From Chloroflexota bacterium (GTDB lineage Bacteria > Chloroflexota > Dehalococcoidia > SM23-28-2 > HRBIN24): a stretch of DNA of 21,546 bases. The DNA lies in the NCBI GenBank assembly GCA_030550295.1, contig JAUQPQ010000019.1:1-21546 (forward strand), read 5' to 3'. The notes below the pieces were generated by a model. It did not search any database, was not told where the DNA came from, and was given only the letters and a program-made list of their open reading frames with translations. The position numbers were made by a program, and so were the translations under genes. Numbering within the stretch: the stretch's first letter is position 1; each line of letters opens with the position of its first letter. Shown piece after piece: positions 14,009-21,073 of this stretch.

Positions 14009-15424
14009 TTATGGTGCAGGGGCTGGCTCCGGCAGCCACTGACGTAGATAGAAGAAGAGCCCCTTTCGCCGCTCAGGCATGCCGGCCGCCTCCAGACGCC
14101 ATAAGTAATCGGATATCCAGCGGGCCCGGAATCGCTTCAGTAGGCGCCAACCCCGCTTCAACTCCTCTTCTCCTACTCCCCCACCCAAAAGGACGATGAG
14201 GGCTTCTTGCAAGGTGGGGTCCTTATCGTCTTCATAGGCAAAGAAGGCCTCGATCTTTTGAAGGTATCCGTCTATCTCCAGCAGGGCCTCTGGCTTGCGC
14301 GAAAGGAAGTAACGTAAGTGTTGGGCGCCATAGGAGGTGTGACGAGCCAGGTCCTGCATGGCAAGGCGGAAGATGAGGGCATCTCCTTCGCTGCGGGACG
14401 CATAGTAGCCCACCTGGCACAGGTGCAGCAAGAAGGAGGCATTGAAGATGAACATCATGGTAGAAGCCTCGGTCCAGCGGCGGGCATCCTTGATGACCCG
14501 TAAGTAGTAACCTGGGCTCTGCCTGCCCATGCCCACGCCGTTCAGGTAAGCCCTCTTGCGGAACACGTCAAAGTGCCGGGCGTAGTCATAAGCCACCGTG
14601 GCCAGGAAGACCTTGACCTCGTGGTAGCCATAGCTCATCTCTTTTAGCCATTTGCCGATGGTGTCGGACACAACGATGGCGTTCTGGCACATGTAAGTAC
14701 AGAGCTGGGCTAGGGCCTGCTCTTGGGGCTCAGGCAACGAAGGAATGGAGTCCCAGGGGATATGAGTGGCAGGTTTCCACTGACGCTGGATGGCCTCTTC
14801 GTAAAGATCGGCGGCGTTATCGGCCCACAGCTCTGCCTTCTCGTAGATGCTGTAGCCCATGGACGGCGACAAGGGGTTAGGTAAAGCGCCCCTGGGCATC
14901 TCCGTCTGTCGGGGCCAATAATCGGGTATGTCGCCATAGGTGCCCACGTTGAGGGATCCCAAGGTGAGCCCCTTCTTGCCAGGCTTCACCCTTATGCCCC
15001 ATTCCGTCTTGGCCTCCATCCATTCCAAAGTGGCCGGTGGCCCCTGCTCCCTTATCCGCTCGGTGATGATGATCATGCGGAGCATCTGGTCGGCCCGCAG
15101 GCCTGCTTCGAGAAGCCCCTTCACGCGCTCCATGGTCATTCCGGTGCGGAGGGCCCGCTTTATTAGCTCCTCCGACCAACGCCGCTTCTGGGCCAGGGCC
15201 ATCACGTCATCAGGGATCTGGATCTCGCCGCCGGCGCGTATACGTTCCTGCTCGTCCAGGAAGGCAGCTACGGCTTGGGGGTCGACCCCGGCCTGGATTT
15301 GGGAGGCGATGGCCCCAGGAGGGAAGCCCAAAGCCAATGCCCTTTTGACGAGGTCCAAGGGAAAGCCCTTCTCCTGGGCCAATTGGGCCAGACTCTCAGG
15401 CACAGATATAGACTGCTCGCTCAT
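14009..15424 (-). CDS. R2-like/ferritin-like protein with degenerate diiron site and N-terminal helical repeat
   Basis: A 471-residue paralogue of the product of the next gene upstream (15483-16556). Shared landmarks are LYEEAIQRQWKPATHIPW (208-225), ARHFDVFRKRAYLNG (282-296) and QDLARHTSYGAQHL (357-370). By that alignment three diiron ligands are lost: Glu169 becomes Tyr281, Glu217 becomes Ala329 and Glu247 becomes Leu359. His284, His362 and Asp254 are kept. The two ExxH motifs have thus become YARH and LARH. It probably cannot assemble a normal diiron centre and may be a structural or regulatory partner of the intact protein, as yeast Rnr4 is for Rnr2. Residues 10-57 and 72-119 form a two-copy helical repeat absent from the paralogue. 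It lies 58 bases after that gene and 15 before the SCP2-like gene. Confidence 0.82.
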   Translation of the reverse strand: MSEQSISVPESLAQLAQEKGFPLDLVKRALALGFPPGAIASQIQAGVDPQAVAAFLDEQERIRAGGEIQIPDDVMALAQKRRWSEELIKRALRTGMTMERVKGLLEAGLRADQMLRMIIITERIREQGPPATLEWMEAKTEWGIRVKPGKKGLTLGSLNVGTYGDIPDYWPRQTEMPRGALPNPLSPSMGYSIYEKAELWADNAADLYEEAIQRQWKPATHIPWDSIPSLPEPQEQALAQLCTYMCQNAIVVSDTIGKWLKEMSYGYHEVKVFLATVAYDYARHFDVFRKRAYLNGVGMGRQSPGYYLRVIKDARRWTEASTMMFIFNASFLLHLCQVGYYASRSEGDALIFRLAMQDLARHTSYGAQHLRYFLSRKPEALLEIDGYLQKIEAFFAYEDDKDPTLQEALIVLLGGGVGEEELKRGWRLLKRFRARWISDYLWRLEAAGMPERRKGLFFYLRQWLPEPAPAP

Positions 15425-15482
15425 CGCCGCGCCCTCTCCTGTAGGGAGTGGTATGTAGGGTGTCCAGGATCAAGCTAAAGGG

Positions 15483-16556
15483 TCACGTATCCAGAAAGGC
15501 CCGCAGGCCAGGGCTGAGCCGATAGCGCCTCTCAGGCAGACCGGCCACCTCTAGGCGATGGATGTACTCGTGCACCTGACGCCGCCGTAGCTGCATGAGC
15601 CAGTCGAAGCCCTTGTCGATGTTCTTGCGTCCACCCCCAGCCAAGACCATAATCGCCTCGTCAAAGATGGGGGAGGCAGCCGAGTGACCGGACTGGATGT
15701 CAACCGAGAGGGGCCCTTCTATCTTGTCTAGGTAGTAATGGATCTCCTCCCGTCGCCACGGCTGCGTCTCCAAGATGTGCTTCAGGTGCATAACGCCGAA
15801 GGCGATATGCCTAGATTCGTCTTGAGCACATAGGCGGAAGATGGTCTTCTCGGCCTCGTTGTAGGCCAGCGCCTCTCCAGAGCGGAAGAGGGTTTGCACT
15901 AGGGCCTCAGCGAAGACGTGCATGATGGCCGAGAACTCGCTAAAGTCCTGGCATTCCAGGATGATGCGCAGGCCCGCCCCTGTGCTCTCCTGCAGGAGCC
16001 CACCTCCGTTGGCTAGGGCCCTCTTGCGGAATACGTCCAGGTGGCGCGCCTCGTCCATGATCTGGGTAAGGAGGAAGAGCTTAACTTCGTACCATTCAGG
16101 GTTGATGCGCTCCAACCACTGGCCTGGAGCATCACCAGCTATGAACTCCACCTCTGTGAGGAAGGTGGCGAACTGGCACCACGCCTTCTCAATGTCATCG
16201 GGTAGTGGCTTTAGGGTGTGCCAGGGGATGTCTGTGGCGGAGGACCACTGCCTTTGCACCGCCTCTTCGTAGAGGAGGCGTACGTTGTCTGCCCACGTTT
16301 CGTGACGCACAGGGTAATACCAGCCGTACCGAGCTGCCGCCGGGTGGCGCTCGGCCCCACGCGGCCTGGCCGAGTAATCGTCGCTGAAGTCAAGTAGTGA
16401 GGTGCTGGCCTCTACCTGCTCTATGGTCAGCCCCTTACGTCCAGGGCGTAGACGCGTCGCCTCCACCTTGATCCTGTCCTCAGGCTTAAGCCAGTTTAAG
16501 TTAAGGGGAGGCAAGTCCTCCTCATGGGTCAACCTGTACAGGACGTCACTGTCCAT
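15483..16556 (-). CDS. R2-like diiron protein (R2lox/ribonucleotide-reductase beta-like oxidase)
   Basis: A 357-residue ferritin-like helical protein. Two ExxH motifs carry metal ligands: Glu169-His172 in MDEARHLDVFRKR and Glu247-His250 in QDESRHIAFG. Glu217 (FAEAL) and Asp142 in FIAGDAPG (or a nearby Glu135/137) complete a class I R2-like diiron or Mn/Fe site. The block RQWSSATDIPW followed by FIAGDA and VFRKRA resembles R2-like ligand-binding oxidases rather than true NrdB; no NrdA large subunit is nearby. Such proteins activate oxygen and oxidise bound fatty-acid-like ligands; the substrate here is unknown. ATG 16556 has AAGGAGG 7 bases upstream and a strong promoter. It leads an operon with a metal-site-deficient paralogue and an SCP2-like protein, divergent from a P450 gene. 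Confidence 0.85.
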   Translation of the reverse strand: MDSDVLYRLTHEEDLPPLNLNWLKPEDRIKVEATRLRPGRKGLTIEQVEASTSLLDFSDDYSARPRGAERHPAAARYGWYYPVRHETWADNVRLLYEEAVQRQWSSATDIPWHTLKPLPDDIEKAWCQFATFLTEVEFIAGDAPGQWLERINPEWYEVKLFLLTQIMDEARHLDVFRKRALANGGGLLQESTGAGLRIILECQDFSEFSAIMHVFAEALVQTLFRSGEALAYNEAEKTIFRLCAQDESRHIAFGVMHLKHILETQPWRREEIHYYLDKIEGPLSVDIQSGHSAASPIFDEAIMVLAGGGRKNIDKGFDWLMQLRRRQVHEYIHRLEVAGLPERRYRLSPGLRAFLDT

Positions 16557-16600
16557 CCTACCCCCTCCTTAGCAACCATTAAGAAGCAGCGCTTGCCTAC

Positions 16601-16628
16601 AGTATAGCCCCTCCTGTCAATTTGTCAA
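16601..16628 (-). promoter_or_regulatory. Predicted promoter of the R2-like operon
   Basis: On the minus strand a perfect TTGACA (16628-16623) precedes TATACT (16606-16601) by 16 bases. A second TTGACA-like copy (ATTGACA) lies inside the spacer. The expected transcript start near 16594 leaves a leader of about 38 bases with AAGGAGG. It is back to back with the P450 promoter, 49 bases away. Confidence 0.72.
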
Positions 16629-16677
16629 GCATACAAAAAAAGAACCTTCGCTGCCCCCGCAATCTGGCTATTTCGCA

Positions 16678-16706
16678 TTGACAAGAGAGCTTAGAGGTGC
16701 TAAATA
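16678..16706 (+). promoter_or_regulatory. Predicted promoter of the P450-ferredoxin operon
   Basis: A perfect TTGACA (16678-16683) is followed after 17 bases by TAAATA (16701-16706), a weaker -10. The start of transcription would be near 16713, giving a leader of about 36 bases with AGGAGG six bases before the P450 ATG. Confidence 0.6.
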
Positions 16707-16748
16707 TGGCATGAATTAAATCCTAGCAGCGGGGTGAGGAGGGAAGCT

Positions 16749-17960
16749 ATGACCACCATACAGGACGACTTGTTAGCGCCTGAGGTAATAGCCGATCCCT
16801 ACACCTATTTCGGGCAGATAAGGGAAGAGGACCCCGTTCATTGGAATAGCCGTTGGAACGGCTGGCTGGTGACGCGTTATGAAGACGTTGTAGGGGTGCT
16901 ACGGGACCATGACCACTTCTCATCAGACCGGATGGCATCTTTCGTGCTGGAGCTAAGGCCAGAAGATAGGGACAGGCTCTCTCTCCTTATAAGTTACTTC
17001 TCCAAGTGGCTAGTGTTTACTGATCCGCCCTATCACACCCGCGTTCGCATGCTTTTGAATAAGGCGTTTACCCCCACCAGCGTAGAGAGGCTAAGGCCCC
17101 GCGTGAGGGAGATCATTCAGGAGCTTCTGTCGCAGGTGGAGCATAAGAGGCACATGGAGTTCATTCGGGAGTTCGCCTTCCATTTGCCCGTCATCGTCAT
17201 CTCCGAGTATATGGGAGTCCCCCCCGAGGACCGAGAGCAGATAAAGGAGTGGTCCGACGAGACGTCACGGATATTCTTCATCAGGGCAGATGAGCCTGAC
17301 CGGCGTGAGCGGTCCCAGAGGGGGCTGCAGCATCTTTTGGATTACTTTGAGCCCCTTATTCACGATAGGCGGCGGCACCCTAGGGACGACCTGATAACCG
17401 CCCTTATTCAGGCCGAAGAGCGTGGTGACCTCTTGTCCGACGAAGAGCTTCTGGCCACATGCACGGTACTTATCTTCGCCGGCCACGAGACTACCACCAA
17501 CCTGCTGGCTAACGGCCTGGTGGCTCTAATGGAGCACCATGACCAGTGGGATCTTTTGCACGAAAACCCGTCCCTCGTGCGACCAGCGGTAGAGGAGTTG
17601 CTCCGCTACGACGGGCCTGTAAAGGCCACCTTCCGCTGGGCCAAGCAGGATGTGGAGCTGCAGGGGAAGACCATGCGCGAGGGAGACCGTTTGCTGATAG
17701 TGCTAGCAGCGGCCAACCGCGACCCCCGCAAGTTCTCCAACCCTGAGGACCTGGACATCACCCGTAACCCCAACCCTCATGTGGCCTTCGGTCACGGTAT
17801 CCACGTTTGCCTAGGGGCACCTTTGGCTAGGCTGGAGGGCCAGGAGGCGTTTTTGGCCCTAAGCCAGCGACTCCCCAACATACGTCTGGCCGACAAGCCG
17901 CGGGAGTACCACCGAACCATTGTGGCCCGGGCCCTTAAAGAGCTATGGGTGGAGTGGTAG
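16749..17960 (+). CDS. Cytochrome P450 (bacterial soluble type)
   Basis: A 403-residue soluble P450 monooxygenase. The oxygen-activating I-helix motif is AGHETT (244-249), the K-helix ExxR is EELLR (282-286 region), and the heme loop is FGHGIHVCLGAPLARLE with the proximal thiolate at Cys354. HTRVR in the C-helix is the usual heme-propionate contact. It hydroxylates or otherwise oxidises an unknown, probably hydrophobic, substrate using electrons delivered by a ferredoxin. The start is ATG 16749, with AGGAGG 6 bases upstream; GTG 16734 would lie before that site. The ferredoxin gene follows 2 bases after the stop. No ferredoxin reductase is in the window, so one must be shared from elsewhere. 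Resemblance to CYP107-type enzymes is general and gives no substrate. Confidence 0.97.
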   Translation: MTTIQDDLLAPEVIADPYTYFGQIREEDPVHWNSRWNGWLVTRYEDVVGVLRDHDHFSSDRMASFVLELRPEDRDRLSLLISYFSKWLVFTDPPYHTRVRMLLNKAFTPTSVERLRPRVREIIQELLSQVEHKRHMEFIREFAFHLPVIVISEYMGVPPEDREQIKEWSDETSRIFFIRADEPDRRERSQRGLQHLLDYFEPLIHDRRRHPRDDLITALIQAEERGDLLSDEELLATCTVLIFAGHETTTNLLANGLVALMEHHDQWDLLHENPSLVRPAVEELLRYDGPVKATFRWAKQDVELQGKTMREGDRLLIVLAAANRDPRKFSNPEDLDITRNPNPHVAFGHGIHVCLGAPLARLEGQEAFLALSQRLPNIRLADKPREYHRTIVARALKELWVEW

Positions 17961-17962
17961 AG

Positions 17963-18202
17963 ATGCCTAGGCGTTTGCGCATTACCATAGACTACAATCG
18001 TTGTGTGGGTTCCGGCATTTGCATTCTCACGGCTCCTAATGTCTTCCGCTACAACGACCAACGCCAGTCTGAGGTGATAGACCCCGATGGTGCTCCGGAG
18101 GGGGTAGTGTTGGAGGCTGCCCAGGGGTGCCCCCAAGTAGCCATCACCGTAGAGGATGCAGACTCCAACGAGCGCCTTTTCCCACCTGCCGACCTTTTGT
18201 AG
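17963..18202 (+). CDS. P450-associated single-cluster ferredoxin (3Fe-4S type)
   Basis: A 79-residue ferredoxin. RITIDYNRCVGSGICILTAPNVF near the N-terminus and GCPQVAITVED near the C-terminus are the signature of the small ferredoxins paired with bacterial P450s. Visible cluster ligands are Cys14, Cys20 and the Cys of GCPQ; the fourth position, Cys in 4Fe-4S proteins, is Ser17 here, which points to a 3Fe-4S cluster. It should pass electrons to the P450 encoded just upstream. ATG 17963 lies 2 bases after that gene's stop; an in-frame ATG at 17945 inside the P450 gene is less likely because the family N-terminus fits the later start. It converges on the SDR gene with a 15-base gap. Confidence 0.92.
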   Translation: MPRRLRITIDYNRCVGSGICILTAPNVFRYNDQRQSEVIDPDGAPEGVVLEAAQGCPQVAITVEDADSNERLFPPADLL

Positions 18203-18217
18203 ACGGGGGCCGGGCGC

Positions 18218-18988
18218 TCATTGAACAGTCAAGCCGCCGTCCACCACCAAACAGTGGCCGGTAACAAAGGAGGCGGCATCTGATAGGAGCCAGGCAGCAG
18301 CCGTTGCCACCTCTTCTGGCTCGGCGAAACGGCCTAAAGGCTCTAAGCGGACGAACTTCTCTGCCATATTGGGGCTGCTGCCAAGGAGCCTCTCCACCAT
18401 AGGGGTGCGCACTACGCCGGGGCAGACAGCGTTGACGCGGATGCCTGCGCGGGCATATTCCAAGGCGGCGGTGCGGGTGAGGGCCACTACCCCCTGCTTA
18501 GCTGCGGAGTAGGCGGGAGCGCCCCGCCATCCTACCATTCCCGCTACGGAGGCCGTATTGACGATGGCCCCTCCCCCTTGCTGCACCATCTGCTGCAGCT
18601 CGTATTTCATGCAAAGCCATACACCCTTAAGGTTGACAGATATGACCCTGTCCCACTCCTCCTCAGTGTATTCGGCGGTGCGGGCCGTTTGGCCCTCGAT
18701 ACCAGCGTTGTTGAAGGCGCCATCTAAGCGCCCAAAGCGGGCTACTACCTGGCTTACCAACCTCTCCACTTGATCGGCCTTAGAGACGTCACAGGGGACG
18801 AATAGGCCGTCTGCCCCCAGCTCTCGTATCTGTTGGGCTACATTGTGGCCTGTCTCGTCAATATCGGCGATGGCCACAGCCCTGGCGCCTTGTTGGGCAA
18901 ACAAGATGGCCGCCGCCTTGCCTATCCCAGAGGCCCCACCAGTGACAAGGACCACTTTGCCAGCCAAAAGGCCAGAGGCCGATGCCAT
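18218..18988 (-). CDS. Short-chain dehydrogenase/reductase (classical SDR)
   Basis: A 256-residue classical SDR that oxidises alcohols or reduces ketones with NAD(P). The cofactor motif is TGGASGIG (16-23), followed by NNAG, the catalytic Ser in NTASVAG, and YSAAK with catalytic Tyr and Lys. PGVVRTPM and the C-terminal GHCLVVDGG are also standard. An Asp after the second strand (IADIDE) suggests preference for NAD over NADP. The substrate cannot be assigned; hydroxysteroid, 3-hydroxyacyl and sugar dehydrogenases share this pattern. ATG 18988 lies 5 bases after the stop of the PaaK-like gene, so it is the last gene of the Liv-transporter operon. Confidence 0.95.
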   Translation of the reverse strand: MASASGLLAGKVVLVTGGASGIGKAAAILFAQQGARAVAIADIDETGHNVAQQIRELGADGLFVPCDVSKADQVERLVSQVVARFGRLDGAFNNAGIEGQTARTAEYTEEEWDRVISVNLKGVWLCMKYELQQMVQQGGGAIVNTASVAGMVGWRGAPAYSAAKQGVVALTRTAALEYARAGIRVNAVCPGVVRTPMVERLLGSSPNMAEKFVRLEPLGRFAEPEEVATAAAWLLSDAASFVTGHCLVVDGGLTVQ

Positions 18989-18993
18989 CGCTA

Positions 18994-20229
18994 TCAGTCC
19001 CAGGTCCTTTCATCGACCAGCACCTTACCGCCCTCGGGTAAGGAGCCAGGTGGTAGCACCTCTACCTTGTCTACCCTCACCCGCCAGAGGGACTGAAGGC
19101 GTTCCTGCAGCGCCTTCAGATCGGGAGATTGAATCCCTGGTACCATCTCTAGGCGAAGGACGAGCTCATCTCGGTGCTCACGTCGCCCTACCACCGCCTG
19201 GTAGCGTGCCACTCCGGGTACACCTTCCAGCCCTTCTCTCACCTGGTGAGGATGCAGGAACATTCCCCTAACCTTCACCGCGTCCCCAACCCTTCCTAGG
19301 ACACGGGGGATACGGGGTGAAGGCCTTCCACAAGGACAGGGTTCATCTATGAGGTAGGAGGCATCCCCCGTGCCAAAGCGCACGAGGGGGTATACGCGGT
19401 TGAAGGTGGTGGCCACCACCTCCCCCGGCTCCCCAGGCGGGAGTTGCTTTCCACTCCTAGGGTCTATGATCTCCACCACCATCTCCCCACTTAGATGGAG
19501 GCCCTGATGGGAGGGGCATTCTATAGCGATAAGGCCCAGGTCAGCCGTGCCATAGGTCTCGATCGGCTGGATACCGTACCCTTCTAGCTCCTTTCGCAAG
19601 GAAGAAGGCAGCATCTCCGCTCCCAGGATGGCAGCCCGGAGGGAGAACTCCTCACGGGGTGACATGCCCATCTCCTCGGCACGACGCAAGAGGGTCATGA
19701 GGAAGCTGGGGGTACCACAGTATACGCTTACCCTCAAGTCTCGCAGCACTTGCACTTGTACATCGGTGTTGCCCACCCCCCCAGGGACGACGGTGATGCC
19801 CAAAGAGCATAAGAGCTCGTCTAATCCCATACCAGCAGGGACGAGGTGGTAGGAGTAAGTGTTGAGGGCTACATCGCCAGGCCCTAGGCCGAAGGAGCGC
19901 AAAAGCTCTCGAGCCCAGTTGCCGGTGTGGAAACTCTCCTGCCCTCCAGGGTCATATATAGGGCCTGGGGAGATGAAGATATGTTTGAGTTCGCCAGGGT
20001 TTACGGCAAGGAAGCCTCCAAAGGGGGGATCTGCCCTTTGCAGTTGCGCCAACTCTTCCTTGGAGGTAACGGGTATCCCCTCCAGGTCGGCTACTGAACG
20101 CACCTGGCCGGGGCGGATGCCGGCTGCGTCCATCTTGCGGCGCACAGCTGGAGCATGCTCATAGGCGTAAGCTATCTGTTCCCGTATCTTAGGAGCCAGG
20201 GCCTCGTACCAGCCATCGACTACGCCCAT
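18994..20229 (-). CDS. PaaK-like adenylate-forming enzyme with atypical phosphate loop
   Basis: A 411-residue relative of phenylacetate-CoA ligase, which activates aromatic or other carboxylic acids with ATP and CoA. Conserved parts are ETYGTADLG (224-232, the A5 motif), YPLVRFGTGD (280-289), CPCGRPSPRIPRVLGRVGDAVKVRG (298-322) and Lys402 near LPEGGK. The usual glycine/serine/threonine-rich phosphate loop (SSGTTGxP) is replaced by FISPGPIYDPGG (85-96). It could be an active member of a divergent subfamily or have altered chemistry. Length is close to the family norm of about 430. ATG 20229 lies 16 bases after livF, and the SDR gene follows 5 bases after its stop. Operon context suggests it acts on an imported acid. 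Confidence 0.85.
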   Translation of the reverse strand: MGVVDGWYEALAPKIREQIAYAYEHAPAVRRKMDAAGIRPGQVRSVADLEGIPVTSKEELAQLQRADPPFGGFLAVNPGELKHIFISPGPIYDPGGQESFHTGNWARELLRSFGLGPGDVALNTYSYHLVPAGMGLDELLCSLGITVVPGGVGNTDVQVQVLRDLRVSVYCGTPSFLMTLLRRAEEMGMSPREEFSLRAAILGAEMLPSSLRKELEGYGIQPIETYGTADLGLIAIECPSHQGLHLSGEMVVEIIDPRSGKQLPPGEPGEVVATTFNRVYPLVRFGTGDASYLIDEPCPCGRPSPRIPRVLGRVGDAVKVRGMFLHPHQVREGLEGVPGVARYQAVVGRREHRDELVLRLEMVPGIQSPDLKALQERLQSLWRVRVDKVEVLPPGSLPEGGKVLVDERTWD

Positions 20230-20245
20230 GGATCTTCCCCGCCCA

Positions 20246-21061
20246 TTAGGATAGCCACCGCTTTCGCCGCTTGTAGTGCTTCACCTCCCTATAGCTCTTC
20301 CTCTGCCCTACAGCGCTAAGGCCCAAGTAGAATTCCCTTATGTCTTCGTTGCCAAGGAGTTTTTCGGGGTCGCCATCAAGGACGATGCGCCCGTCTTCCA
20401 TCACGTAGCCGTAACTGGCGATCTGGAGGGCCATCATGGCGTTCTGCTCTACAAGGAGGATGGTCACTTTCTCCTCCTGGTTTAGGCGGGTGATGATATC
20501 GAAGATTTCGGCCACTAGCTGGGGAGCAAGGCCAAGGGAAGGTTCGTCCAAAAGCATAAGCCTGGGGTGAGTCATGAGGGCGCGACCTATAGCCAACATC
20601 TGCTGCTCTCCGCCCGATAGGTAGCCTGCCTTGACGTGGCGTCGGGCGACGAGCTGGGGGAAGTAGTGGTAGACCATCTCTAGGTCACGCTTGATCCCGC
20701 CATCGTGGCGAGTGTGAGCCCCAACGATAAGGTTCTCCTCGGTGGTCAGGTGCTCGAACACCCGCCTCCCCTCCATCACCTGAACGATGCCCATAGCCAC
20801 TATCTCGGCCGCGTCTTTATGGTCTATCCGCTGGCCATCGAACTCGATGTTCCCTTTTATGATCTCCCCTCGCTCGGGCCTGAGGAGGCCAGAGATGGCC
20901 TTAAGGGTAGTGCTCTTGCCGGCGCCGTTGGCCCCCAGGAGGGCCACTATGCCCCCCTGGGGGACCTGGAGCGATACCCCCCTCAGCACCAGCACCACCC
21001 CGTTATACACCACCTCTATGTTGTTCACCTGGAGAAGGGGTCGCTCCGGCGCCATTACCAT
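20246..21061 (-). CDS. livF: Branched-chain amino acid-type ABC transporter ATP-binding protein LivF
   Basis: A 271-residue ABC ATPase. Walker A is GANGAGKST (43-51), the signature is LSGGEQQ and Walker B is LMLLDEPSLGLAP, followed by the H-loop region ILLVEQN. The VMEGRRVFEHLTTEENL block is characteristic of LivF. In this family LivF pairs with LivG and the permeases LivH and LivM to import amino acids or other small carboxylates and amides. Those partners are not in the window and may lie upstream. ATG 21061 is chosen with GGAGG 8 bases before it; GTG 21070 overlaps that site. The C-terminal tail is unusually basic (YKRRKRW). It follows the substrate-binding gene by 12 bases. Confidence 0.93.
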   Translation of the reverse strand: MVMAPERPLLQVNNIEVVYNGVVLVLRGVSLQVPQGGIVALLGANGAGKSTTLKAISGLLRPERGEIIKGNIEFDGQRIDHKDAAEIVAMGIVQVMEGRRVFEHLTTEENLIVGAHTRHDGGIKRDLEMVYHYFPQLVARRHVKAGYLSGGEQQMLAIGRALMTHPRLMLLDEPSLGLAPQLVAEIFDIITRLNQEEKVTILLVEQNAMMALQIASYGYVMEDGRIVLDGDPEKLLGNEDIREFYLGLSAVGQRKSYREVKHYKRRKRWLS

Positions 21062-21073
21062 CTTCCACACCTC

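Noticed and set aside
15483..16556. Annotation as the true ribonucleotide reductase beta subunit NrdB
   Set aside because: No alpha subunit is nearby, the RQWSSATDIPW and FIAGDA blocks fit R2-like ligand-binding oxidases better, and the gene is paired with a metal-site-deficient paralogue and an SCP2-like gene.
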